Below the pieces are notes generated by a model that saw nothing but the letters and a program-made list of their open reading frames with translations, was not told the DNA's origin and searched no databases. Below, in pieces: positions 45,172 through 55,850 of a DNA stretch of 64,000 nt (position 1 is its first letter; each line of letters begins with the position of its first letter). The position numbers were made by a program, and so were the translations under genes. This DNA is from Datisca glomerata (Eukaryota > Streptophyta > Magnoliopsida > Cucurbitales > Datiscaceae): NCBI GenBank assembly GCA_003255025.1, contig QANY01006190.1:844317-908316 (forward strand), in the 5' to 3' direction.

Positions 45172-45437
45172 ATGGCATTGAAACTATTAAGTTTTCTTCA
45201 TTTGCTCAAAATTTCAGTCCATATCATCCTCCTAGCTTTTGCAGCAATTTCTCACTCAGTTTGCTGCCGTAAGATTCTCCTTTTTTCTGTATTTAAATCA
45301 CTTTTTATTCTTATTTAATTAACACTAATCTATACCTTTTTAATCTTCTTTTATTTTCAGAAGATGCAATGGGTACTACTACTACTATGCATCGTCGTCC
45401 TTTGTCCAAAGGCAAGTACATCCTCGAGCTGGTATAG
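45172..45437 (+). CDS. Small secreted-peptide-like gene, copy 1 (57 aa, two exons)
   Basis: Exon 1 (45172-45268) encodes MALKLLSFLHLLKISVHIIL then LAFAAISHSVCC, a strong signal peptide, and ends at a GTAAG donor in phase 1. Exon 2 (from 45361, after TTTTCAG) reads QDAMGTTTTMHRRPLSKGKY and stops at TAG 45435-45437. The layout (signal peptide, one intron, short polar tail) is that of a plant secreted signalling-peptide precursor, but I recognise no known family motif. Copy 2 follows 120 bp downstream with the same exon-1 ending (GTTTG(C/T)TGC...GTAAG) and a related exon 2. The C-terminus differs from copies 2 and 3, so copy 1 may be truncated. Confidence 0.5.
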
Positions 45438-45668
45438 GCAAAAACAAAGGCAACCCTTGTATTATTGTGATGAACGAACTTTGAGCAAGTAGCCAAGTCT
45501 TTTTCTTATTTAAAAAGGGGCTGCCTGCATAAAGGTTTTTCTTGCATATTTCTAAAATGGCATGGAGTTTTTTCCTACTTTCTCTCATATTTTCCTTACA
45601 AATCTTTTCACTCACGACTAAAATAGCTTTTACGCAGCTTTCTCAACCAGTTTGTTGCACCGTAAGAT

Positions 45669-45673
45669 GTTCT
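45669..45673. repeat. Left 5-bp target duplication of copia element 3 (GTTCT)
   Basis: Identical GTTCT follows the 3' LTR at 50304-50308. Confidence 0.9.
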
Positions 45674-45987
45674 TGTTGAATAAACATTAAATGTCATTTT
45701 TTAGTGGGTTTTAAATTTAGGAGTTAGGAAACATAAAATGTCGAGAGTTTTTGTAGATGAAAGGTCAATGGGTGATAGATTTAATTATTTTTCAGTTTTT
45801 TTGGAGAGTAGAGTCTATATAAAGGCTTTGGTGATTTCATTTGAAAATAGAACTAAGAGAAATACAAAAGTTAAAGTCTTACAAGTGATTTTATTTGAGT
45901 TCTCAAATTGGTTTATTTGAGTTCTCAAAGTTAAAGTATTACAAGTGAGTTTATTCAAGGGACAAAGTGAGTTTATTTGAGTTCTCA
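45674..45987 (+). repeat. 5' LTR of copia element 3
   Basis: 314 bp, TG...CA ends. TCTATATAAAGG at 45813-45824 is the likely LTR promoter TATA. The 3' third contains three copies of a TTTATTTGAGTTCTCAAA-like phrase, itself nearly palindromic. Confidence 0.92.
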
Positions 45988-45990
45988 AAT

Positions 45991-46003
45991 TGGTATTAGA
46001 GCC
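45991..46003 (+). other. Primer-binding site of copia element 3
   Basis: TGGTATTAGAGCC, three bases after the LTR, matches the common plant copia site TGGTATCAGAGC, complementary to the initiator methionine tRNA 3' end, with one change. Confidence 0.8.
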
Positions 46004-46004
46004 A

Positions 46005-49000
46005 ATGGCGAATGTGACGGGTCAAATGCCGCTACCACAACTAACGAAGGCGAACTACGAGAATCAGAGCATTCAAATGAAAGATCTTCTCGGCTCTCAA
46101 GATGCATGGGAGGTGGTCGAAGAAGGGTTTGAAGAACCAACAAATACCATGGGATATACGGCGGCTCAATACAAGGCGTTGAAAGAGGCGCGAGCGAAAG
46201 ATAAGACAGCATTATACATGTTGTTCCGAGCCATTGATGAGTCGGGCTTTGAGAAGATTGCCGGTGCAACTACTTCAAAAGAAGCGTGGGACATTTCAGG
46301 AAAAGTGTTCAAAGGAGCCGACCGAGTCAAGCAAGTGCGTCTCCAAACTCTTCGTGGTGAGTTGGAGAGCATGAAGATGAAGGAGTCAAAAAGTGTATCT
46401 GACTACATAACGCGTGTACAAGCCGTGGTGAACCAACTCATTCGTAATGGTGAAGCGTTAACTGATGCGCGAGTTGTGGAGAAGATTTTGAGATTATTAA
46501 CCGACAATTTTGAGAATGTTGTATGTGCAATAGAAGAGTCAAAGGACCTTGCGACGCTCACAGTCGACGAGCTTGCCGGTTCTCTCGAGGCACACGAACA
46601 ACGTAAGAAGAAAAAAAAGGAGGAGACACTCGAGCAAGCACTTCAAACCAAGGCGTCAATCAAAGATGAAAAGGTATTCTATTCTCAAAATTTTTGAGGT
46701 AGAGGGCGTGGCCGTGGAAGCCGTGAAAGTGGTCGCGGTGGTCAATGCAGCAGTCATGAGAGGTACTATAAGGAGAAGGGATAGTCGAGCCAACCAAATT
46801 GGCGTGGAAGAGGACGCGGTCGAGGAAGAGGCGGCCGGTCGAACTATTCCAACATCGAGTGCTACAAGTGTTACAAGTATGGTCACTATGCGAAGGATTG
46901 CAACTCCGACAAATTTTATAATTATGGTAACATGGGGCATTTTGCAAAAGATTGTCGAGCCAATAAAAAGGTGGAAGAAACAACCAACCTAGTCTTGAAA
47001 GACGAAGCGAATGAAGGCCTTCTCTTGATGGCTCAAAATGAAGTCAACATCAACAATGACACTCTGTGGTACCTCGACTCAGCAACCATATGTGCAGTCA
47101 CGAGTACCTATTCAAAGAGATGAAAAAGATTGAAGATGGTCATGTGTCATTTGGAGATGCATCAAAGGTGGAGGTCAAAGGCCGAGGTATGGTTTGTTAC
47201 TTACGAAAGGATGGCTTAATAGGGTCAATCCAAGATGTTTATTACGTACCAGACCTGAAGACCAAAATTTTGAGTATGGGGAAACTCACGGAGAAAGGTT
47301 ACTCGTACTCTTAAAAGACCGAGTACTACATTTAAAGGACAAGTAAAGGCGTCTGGTTGCTCTAGTCGAGATGGGAAGAAATCAGATGTACAAACTGAAT
47401 TTGAGAAGCGTGCGAGAAAAATGTTTGCGAGTCAACGTAGAAGACAAGACGTCGCTATGGCATCTCTGCTTTGGTCACCTACATCAAGGTGGTCTAAAAG
47501 AGTTAGCAAAGAAGAACATGGTGCACGGGCTGCCGGACATGGACTATGAGGGCAAATTTTGTGAAGAATGTGTGCTTGGCAAGCAAGCGAGAACCTCGTT
47601 TCAAAAGAAGGCATAATATCGAGCTAAACATACTCTTGAGTTGATTCATACCGATATATGTGGATCAATCTCCCCTGAATCTTTCAGTGGTAAAAGGTAC
47701 TTCATTACCTTTATCGATGATTTCTCACAGAAAACTTGGGTTTATTTTCTGAAAGAAAAATATGAGGCATTCGAGGTGTTCAAAAAGTTCAAATTGATGG
47801 TGGAGAAGGCAGCTGGTAGACACATCAAAGCCGTACAATCTGATAGAGGTGGCGAGTATACTTCAACATCTTTCATGGAATATTGCGAGGAGCAAGGCAT
47901 AAGGGGATTTCTAACCGCACCATACTCTCCTCAACAAAATGGTGTGACCGAGAGGAAGAACCAGACTATTCTCGACATGGTTCGATCAATGCTCAAGAGC
48001 AAGAAGCTGCCGAAAGCATTCTGGGCAGAAGCCGTGCAATGTTCCATCTATGTACAAAATCGATGTCCACATGTGTTAGATGATCAAACACCACAAGAGG
48101 CATGGAGCGGACAAAAGCCGACAGTTTCTCATCTCAAAGTGTTCGGTAGTGTGGCTTATGCACACGTACCGGATCAACGAAGAATGAAGCTCGAAGACAA
48201 AAGCAAGAAGGTGATGGTGAGTCGTGATGTGCGAGTAAATGAAGCAAGCGAGTGGGACTGGAACAATTCGACGGAGGTTATCATCGAAGTTGGAGAATTA
48301 TCAGGTCGTTGCACCAACAAGTATACCAACAAACTCTGAAACTACCGATGATGAAGATGAACCATGACAACCAAAAATGCGAAGTTTGCAAGATTTGTAT
48401 GACTCGACAAATGAGGTACACCTTGTATGTCTTTTGGCAGATGCTGAAAATATCAGCTTTAAAGAGGCAATGAGAGACAAGAAGTGGCAAACTGCCATGA
48501 ACGAGGAGATTAAGGCGATTGACCGCAACAACACATGGGAGCTAGCAGAATTGCCGAAAGGCAGTCAACCTATTGGTGTGAAGTGGGTGTTCAAGAAAAA
48601 AATGAATTCTCAAGGCGAGATAGAATGGTACAAGGCGAGACTTGTTGCGAAGGGATACAAGAAAAAGATAGGAATCGACTATGACAAGGTGTCTGCTCCT
48701 GTTGCAAGAATGGAGACAATCTGATTACTCATTTCACAAGCTGCAAATGGCTAATATTTCAAATGGATATCAAGTCAGAATTCTTGAATGGTGTGCTCGA
48801 AGAAGATGTCTACATCGAACAACCACCCGGGTACATGAAAGTCGGAGAAGAGAAGAAGGTGCTAAAATTGAAGTAGGCGCTTTACGGGTTGAAGCAAGCA
48901 CCGTGGGCATGGAATTCATGTATTGATACATATTTCAAGGAGAACGGGTTCAAGCAATGTCCCTACGAGCATGCCCTTTACGCAAAGAAGAATGGAGGTA

Positions 49001-49972
49001 ACGTGTTATTTGTTGCTCTTTATGTCGATGACCTCATTTTTATGAGAAACAATGATGAGATGATAGAAGAGTTTAAAGACACAATGACACGGTAATTTGA
49101 GATGACAGATTTGGGCTTGATGAAGTTTTTTCTTGGTTTGGAGGTTAGACAAGTAGAGACGGGTATTTTTGTATCACATGAGACATATGCAAAATAGATT
49201 TTCAAGAAGTAAGATGGCAAATTGCAACCCGGTATCAACACCAATGGAACCGGGTGCAAAACTCTCGAAGTTCGATGGAGGAGAACGTGTCGATGCGAGT
49301 AGATACCGGAGTTTGGTAGGAAGCCTTCGCTATCTCACATGCAGAAGGTCGGATCTTTCATTAAGTGTTGGTATTATAAGTCGGTTCGTGGAGGAGTCGG
49401 TTTATTCACATTAGAAGGCGGTGAAGCGAATCCTACGGTACATACAAGGAACGGTGTCAGTCGGGTTGTTCTACTCGAAAGCAGAAGATTACAAGTTGGT
49501 TGGTTTCTCCGACAGCTATTGGTGCGGAGACATAGACGATCGAAAAAGTACATCGGGATATGTGTTCTTTATGGGAGATACTGCATTTACTTGGCTTTCA
49601 AAGAAGCAACCGATCGTGACGCTCTCGATGTGTGAAGCTGAATATGTGGCAGCATCTTTGTGTGTATGTCATGCGATATGACTTAAAAATTTGTTGAGCA
49701 AGATGGAGCTAAAGCAACTAGCTGCAACCGTGATTCAAGTGGTCAACAAATCAGCAATTGAGTTGGCAAAGAATCCAGTGAACCATGAAAGAAGCAAACA
49801 CATTGACGTTCGTTTTCAGTTTATCCGAGATCATGTGAAGGAAGGAAGTGTGGAATTGGTGCATGTGGCAAGTCAGGATCAAGTTGCGGATATCTTCACA
49901 AAACCGCTACCGAAAGTACTTCTCGACAAATGCAAGAAAATGATTGGCATGACGGATGGTAGAAGCATTTAA
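46005..49972 (+). pseudogene. Copia element 3 gag-pol, degraded
   Basis: Gag begins at ATG 46005 (MANVTGQMPLPQLTKANYEN), with UBN2-type gag to a stop near 46695. After a frame change come an RG-rich stretch and zinc knuckles (YKYGHYAKDC, GHFAKDC, each missing Cys). Protease region: WYLDSATICA (DSA replaces DSG). GAG-pre-integrase: SLWHLCFGHLHQGGLKELAK. Integrase core keeps its acidic residues (IHTDICG, SDRGGEYTS, NGVTERKN). Reverse transcriptase: WKTAMNEE-like start (WQTAMNEEIKAIDRNNTWEL), VKWVFKKKMNSQGEIEWYKA, stop at 48721, YVDDLIFM at 49021. RNase H: TSGYVFFMGDTAFTWLSKKQ, then ADIFTKPLPK, ending in TAA at 49972. Typical copia order, but many stops and frameshifts abolish function. Confidence 0.9.
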
Positions 49973-49978
49973 GTTTAT

Positions 49979-49986
49979 GGGGGAGT
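49979..49986 (+). other. Polypurine tract of copia element 3
   Basis: GGGGGAG precedes the 3' LTR by three to four bases, where plus-strand DNA synthesis is primed. Confidence 0.75.
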
Positions 49987-49988
49987 TT

Positions 49989-50303
49989 TGTTGAATAAAC
50001 ATTAAATGTTATTTTTTAGTGGGTTTTAAATTTAGGAGTTAGAAAACATAAAAGGTCAAGAGTTTTTGTAAATGAAAGGCCAATGGGTGATAGATTTAAT
50101 TGCTTTTCAATTTTTTTTGAAGAGTAGAGTCTATATAAAGGTTTTGGTGATTTCATTTGAAAATAGAACTACGAGGAATACAAAAGTTAAAGTATTACAA
50201 GTGAGTTTATTTGAGTTCTCAAATTGATTTATTTGAGTTCTCAAAATTAAAATATTACAAGTGAGTTTATTCAAGGGACAAAGTGAGTTTATTTGAGTTT
50301 TCA
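49989..50303 (+). repeat. 3' LTR of copia element 3
   Basis: 315 bp, about 94% identical by eye to the 5' LTR; ends TTTTCA, followed by the duplication GTTCT (50304-50308). Confidence 0.92.
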
Positions 50304-50990
50304 GTTCTATGTTTTTTTAAATTAACTTCTTTTTAATTAATTAACACTAATTGATAATTTTAATCACCTTTCTTGCCTTTTATTTTTTTCTATTTTATTA
50401 TGTTCATCAGAAGCTGTGCCAGTGGGGACTAAGGATGATGGTCTTAGGGCCAAAAAGATTGGAGTGAGAGGAAGCCCTTCTCCTCCAGATAATCAAGGAC
50501 AATAATGTTATGGTCCAGGACTAGGAGGTCCTTAGAGGTAAGTATGGTCGTCTACACAGGAAGAGGAATATTATAAACCAGAACCAAATAAATCTCGTCG
50601 TGGAGAGGTCATATCATAAAGGGAGAAGACGAAAGCAAATAATGTATTCTGACTAATATTGTAATTTTTTATTTATTGTTTTCATGAATTTTTTTATTTA
50701 GGTGGTTTTTCAAAAGCTTTATGTTTAAAATAAGTATCTATTATGATGATATATTATTTAGAAGTGGCTTTAAGCTATTTGAGGTTAAGTTTTTTTTAAA
50801 AAGTTATCAACAAAGAAAAGTTTCAGTGTTGCTAGAGGTGGGAAATGTTGCAACTATGATGATTTCCTTAAACTGGCTGATCCGACACTAAAAAGGAATC
50901 ATGTTTCAATCTTAGTGATCATCAAAGAATTGATCCAAAAATTAATTTAGAAAACTGTTGACTCGAGTCACTTATTCTAATCTTTCTCTT

Positions 50991-51426
50991 GTAGATTAAA
51001 AAATGCATCAACAAATATATATATTTCAATAAATTTAGAATTGTCCTTATTGTGGTTTATTTATTTACATTTCACCTCAATAATTATGTGTTTATAAGTT
51101 AACAAATAAAAGTTTAGCGTTGTTTGCTACTTAAGATCTGGCTGTGAATAAATTCTTTTTATTTCAATGTAATATTAGTTATAAAAGGATTGAAGTAGAT
51201 TTACTGATATCACGATTGATCAGCGTGAAGTTTATGATCTATCTAGTCGAGTACAACCAAGATGAGACCACATTTATTGAAAATTTTGGTGAATATCTAG
51301 AAATAGACTAACTAAATTAGACTATATATGTAATTTTCTGCCCATCTGTGACAGATTTATTTCAATCCACCCCTAAAATCTTACTCATTAACAATATGTA
51401 TATTTGTTGATGCATTTTTTTAACTA
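50991..51426. mobile_element. MITE with 28-bp terminal inverted repeats, about 435 bp
   Basis: Left GTAGATTAAAAAATGCATCA and right (reverse-complemented) GTAGTTAAAAAAATGCATCA, each continuing ACAAATATA. Interior noncoding. No clear target duplication. Confidence 0.6.
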
Positions 51427-51578
51427 CAAATGATGAAAATTGAATGCATGACGAGATAAGAGATCCATAAGTGACTAAAAGTTTAATCAATCACTAATAG
51501 TATGAAATATAAATATCATGATTTGAATAAAGGAACGACAAAAAGATTTTAAAAATCAAACAAGAAATGAAATTTCAG

Positions 51579-51703
51579 AAGCTGTGGGAACTAAGAATGA
51601 CGATGGTCTTTTGGCCAAAAAGATTGAAGTGGTAAGAATAAAATTAATTCAACCAACGCCAAGCATATCTCCTCCAGATAGTCAAGGCTTTAAAAAGTTG
51701 TAA
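51579..51703 (+). pseudogene. Peptide gene copy 3, second exon only
   Basis: After a TTTCAG acceptor the sequence AAGCTGTGGGAACTAAGAAT aligns with exon 2 of copy 2. It reads AVGTKNDDGLLAKKIEV, then VRIKLIQPTPSISPPDSQGF and KKL before TAA 51701-51703. The conserved S-x-S-P-P-D-x-Q-G core is shared with copy 2 (SPSPPDNQG). No first exon with a signal peptide was found upstream; the MITE at 50991-51426 lies in between. The gypsy 5' LTR starts 73 bp downstream. Likely a remnant of a tandem duplicate. Confidence 0.5.
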
Positions 51704-51770
51704 TACTAATTACCACTTAATTAATAATTACTAACCATATTTCAATGAATTAATTGGGAGATTCCATATA

Positions 51771-51775
51771 TTCAG
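51771..51775. repeat. Left 5-bp target duplication of gypsy element (TTCAG)
   Basis: Identical TTCAG at 61875-61879 after the 3' LTR. Confidence 0.85.
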
Positions 51776-54020
51776 TGTAGACACTATATTTTGTCCGGTC
51801 TAATACTTAAAATATACACACTTTATTTTTGACCATAAAATAGTCTAAGATTATATGTATTATTTGAAAAAAATAGCCAAATGACTAAAAATAAGAAAAC
51901 ATGATTCAAGGACTAAAAAAATTAAAAAGGAGTAAATTGAAAAGTAAAAAGTCAAGCCCTAAATTTACCTGTAAATAGAGATGAGATTTTCACATAAAGG
52001 TGATTTTTGGAGAGAGAGAAAGAGGTCTTGAGAGAGAAGGAGAATATATCTTTTAAGAGAGAGATAGAAATGTGAGAGATTTTCTAAGGGAGAAAGAAAA
52101 AGAGTTAACATTTCTATTCATCTACCATTATTCATCTTCTCTTATTCTTTTTCTTAAAGTAGTTTAAATTTCTTGCACCTTTACTAACAAGATATATTGT
52201 TAATTTTTTTTCATCTTTTCTTCTTTATAATAATGTAGTGTGTATTCTTTGTTTCCTTTTCCATAAATAAAAGTAAAAATGTTCGCTCATTTTTCTTCAT
52301 TCATTTTTTTTACTCTTAATCTTGAGTTTTTATTTCAATGGATTGATGATTTTCTTATAAATTTGATAATAAAATATCTTTGTCATCAACTCAATCAATG
52401 AAAATGAAAATAAAGCCTTTGAGGGGTGCCCAATTAACTCAATGTGAATCAACCTTTTAATGAGTTGAAAGTGTTAATTCTCATCCATGAAAAATACATA
52501 AAATACAATGTAGAGAGTTAAATATCTATATGAATAATTATACAAATATTACAGCTTTGAATCATTTTTTAATATTCTCACTAGTAGATTTTCTAAATCT
52601 TTTTTTTGTCACACTTGTTTGAACTAGTTACTGTCCATAATAATTCTTTTGCTACTTTATTATTAATGATGGAAGGAAATAAATAATGGTAATCAGTAAA
52701 CTACGTAGTAAAAAAAAGAATATTTGTATCTCAAAAATATTTTATTTTTATTTTAAAATTTTATTCATCATTTTTTACGTGATACTCGATTAAACTAGTT
52801 ACCGTTTATGATTCTTCTTTTGTTATTCTCGATTAATAATGATTTTCAGAAAAGAAAATAATGGTAACTAGTAGACTATATAGTAAAAAATGTTATACTT
52901 ATGCTAATTTTGTAATATATATATATATTTGTGTNATACTATATTATAAAAAAATAAAAAAAAATAAAAAAAGAGAGGGTTGGACAACCTTCTGTTAAAA
53001 CAGAGGGTTGAACAACCTCTGCTAAGATAAATGGTTGAAACACACGGACAGAGCCCCGCAGCCCTGTCCCCCTCCATTTTTTAATTTTTTTAATTTTAGT
53101 TCCTTTTCTTTATTTTTTCTTTTATTTTGGTTGCATTTTAATTGTTTTTCTTTTCTTAACACATTATCATTTGTTTCACTTCACCTCATTTTTATGTCTA
53201 TTCTTTTACATGTTTTACATCCTTTACACATTTTTCTCCACTTTTCCATCGTACAACTATTTGTCATTCTAACTTTTCATCTATTTATGTCTTTGTTTAT
53301 ATAAAATTAATATAACGTTCTTTTCATCTTTATTTATTAGCAGTCTTATATTATCATGTTTAAAATGTGATTTCATGTCTCATTCACTTATATCAACATA
53401 AATATGTATGCGACTTATGTCCTATTTACTGTTATAACATGTATATGCTCGGGGTCATAAAATAACATGTAAATTTAAATCATATTATCTTTATAAATTT
53501 TGTTTACTAAAATTTTGACGACTAACTTTGAGATTTTTAGGATATCAAACTTCTCAAACTACAGAGACGAGAAGTTATTTTTTTGTATACCGAGAATAAC
53601 TCCAATAATGCTTTGATTTTCAAAAAAATAAAAATAAAAATATTACTTTTCAATGGTCTTTGTACCACCTATTAAATGTTATTTATTTTGATTCATGTTA
53701 TAATACAAAAATGTACCTAATGAGACATTCAAAAATAAATTTCTTTCGCTTTTATTTATTCATTTATTTTAAATATAATTTGGATAACGTTTGATTGAAT
53801 TTTGATAACCATTTTAATAATGAGTGTCGTGGAGTGCTAATACCTTCCCTACACATAAATGACTTTCAAACCAACTTTGAGTTTTCTTTGACCAAAATAT
53901 TTATTTTAAAAATTGATTGACCAATCATGCCCTAAAATGGTTGGTGGTGACTCCGAATTAATTTTCTTTTTCTAAAAAGGTATTTCTATCGCCGCTCCGC
54001 ATTATGTGCACATTGCGACA
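51776..54020 (+). repeat. 5' LTR of gypsy element (2245 bp)
   Basis: Begins TGTAGACACTATATTTTG and ends GCACATTGCGACA. It aligns throughout with 59538-61874, but has about 100 extra bases around 52980-53075 and one N at 52935. The TATA seen in the 3' LTR (CCTATAAATAG) reads CCTGTAAATAG here. Confidence 0.88.
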
Positions 54021-54021
54021 G

Positions 54022-54041
54022 CTTGGCAACTCCTCTGGGGA
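54022..54041 (+). other. Probable primer-binding site of gypsy element
   Basis: CTTGGCAACTCCTCTGGGGA directly follows the 5' LTR and resembles the (T)TGGCGACTC...TGGGGA start common to Tat-lineage elements. Confidence 0.55.
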
Positions 54042-54624
54042 GGCAATTGGTCTAACCATTTTTAGATCGATAGAGAGTCAAGCCAAAATTTTATCATATG
54101 CTATCCTTTGGGTGGTTCTTTATTTGTTTATTTGATTCATTATTTTTCTTATTCATGTTTGTAGTTGTATATAGTTCATTTTTTTATGAAACATATTTCT
54201 AATTTCACACACATACACTAGCCCTATACCTGGGCTTTACCTTTGGGATTAGCAAGAATGAGTAGTGGAATACCTTCATAGAATTACGATTTCCGTGCAG
54301 GCTCACGAAAATTCTCACTCAGGTCGACCTTTTCGGGATACTGTTTGGGGGCCCTTATTACTCCCTTTGGATAATAGTGTGGACAACCTGGAAGCCTATT
54401 AAGAGATTTTGGACCCTAACTACACATATCTAGACAACCCTAAAGCTCCCCAATGAGCAATAAAAAACAAATCCTAGGATCTTCCAAATGTGTTAGGTAT
54501 GACAAGTTGAATATTTATGTGGAACCTATAAATTGTTTTTTTCCCAATTGAGTCATCATATCATCATCATCATCGACATAGACGTATCATTTTATCACTA
54601 AGCAAAAATCCACTAACGAGTGAT

Positions 54625-55850
54625 AAGTTGGATTTTCTTGAAGACAAGTTACGTGCTATTGAAGGAACAGATGTGTACCAATGATGCGACCCAGTTGTGC
54701 TTGATCCTAGATGTAACCATCCATCACAAATTCAAACTACCTGAGTTTAAAAAATATGATGGTAGCACATGCCCGAGGAGTCAACTTATCATGTATTGTA
54801 GAAAAATGGTTGCATGTGCGCATGATGATAAGTTGTTGATCCATTTTTTTAAGGCAGTCTGATGAGGGATGCATCTTGGTGGTACATCTGATTGGATAGT
54901 CAGCATATCTGGGAATGGAAAGACTTAGCTGATGCTTTTCTGAGACAATACAAGTACAATACGGACATGACTCCTGATCATTTTAATCTATAAAGGAAGG
55001 AGAAAAGGTCTACTGAAAGCTTTAAGGAATATGCTCAAAGATGAAGGGAATTAGCTGTTCAAGTGCAACCCGCCTTATCAGAAAAAGAAATGACCGGAAT
55101 CTTCAGCAATACCTTGAGGTCCCTATTCTATAATAAAATGATTAAAAATGCTTCAAACAACTTTTTTGATATTATAGTGATTGGCGAAAGAATAGAAGCG
55201 TCCTCCGTAGAAAATGGGTCGCCGTCGAAACAAAAATAGGGAGATGTACTGACAATCAATTTTGTATATCTGTCACAAGAGGTGAACCCCGGGCCGTGCT
55301 TTTCAAAGTACAGTGAAGGATCCAAATTTGTGACATCATGTATGGTAAATACCTCACAAGTATCATACAATTATCACTCCCAAAAATAAATATTTCAAAA
55401 CAACCCAAGATCTGGTCTGAAACCACCAACTCGCCATTAAAATGTTGGTAATGTTGATCAACCTCAAAGAGGAAATAAGAATATTCAAAAGTTCGTCCAA
55501 TATGACCTAATTCCAATGTCTTATACAGAATCATTACCACAATTAATACAGAATAAATAGTTGGTGTCGGTCCCTTATGAGCCTCTCCGGCCACCATATC
55601 CTAGGTGGTATGATCCAACTACCTAATATGATTATCATGCTGGGGCAATAAGACATTCAATTGAAAATTACACAATGTTGAAAGCTAGAGTTTAGATGTT
55701 AATCAAAGTTGGTTGGCTAAACTTCAAGAAAGCTAATGACAACCCATAATTAGTTCTAACTCTCCACCTGAACATGAGAATACCATGGTAAATTCTATGG
55801 AGCATATCTCTTCATGTGATAATGGAACAACTTGATGTGGTGAATGTTTT
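54625..55850 (+). pseudogene. Gypsy (Tat-lineage) gag remnant
   Basis: Translation across shifting frames reads LDFLEDKLRAIEGTDVYQ, then HHKFKLPEFKKYDGSTCPRS and KLLIHFF. Next are WKDLADAFLRQYKYNTDMTP, ESFKEYAQR, VQVQPALSEKEMTGIFSNTL and the matrix end IVIGERIEASS (to about 55200). Later NYTMLKARV and VGWLNFKKANDNP (55660-55745) correspond to the protease-proximal part of Tat gag. Order and wording fit the capsid and nucleocapsid precursor of Ty3/gypsy Tat elements. At least six stops or frameshifts. No protease, reverse transcriptase, RNase H or integrase follows before 59538. Confidence 0.75.

Larger units (their letters stand above)
45674..50303 (+). mobile_element. Full-length Ty1/copia retrotransposon 3 (4.63 kb)
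   Basis: LTRs 45674-45987 and 49989-50303 begin TGTTGAATAAAC and end TCA, and are flanked by GTTCT on both sides. About 20 differences over 314 bp by eye (about 94% identity) point to an old insertion. A primer-binding site and polypurine tract are present. The interior is a single degraded gag-pol. It sits in the intron of peptide gene copy 2, same strand. Confidence 0.93.
45557..50505 (+). pseudogene. Small secreted-peptide-like gene, copy 2, intron split by copia element
   Basis: Exon 1 (45557-45661) encodes MAWSFFLLSLIFSLQIFSLT then TKIAFTQLSQPVCCT and ends at GTAAG. The intron is interrupted at 45674 by a 4.63-kb copia element with duplication GTTCT and resumes at 50304. Exon 2 starts at 50411 after CATCAG. 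In the frame shared with copy 3 it reads AVPVGTKDDGLRAKKIGVRG then SPSPPDNQGQ and stops at 50503-50505. Exon 1 as read ends in phase 0 while exon 2 needs phase 1. Compared with copy 1 there are two extra bases just before the donor, so copy 2 may be frameshifted. The insertion is intronic, so splicing might tolerate it. Family unknown; the Ser/Pro-rich end recalls plant peptide hormones only in style. Confidence 0.5.

Noticed and set aside
53035..53304. 89-codon frame in the 5' LTR
   Set aside because: Phe/Ser-rich translation of AT-rich LTR sequence; the other LTR does not preserve the same frame.
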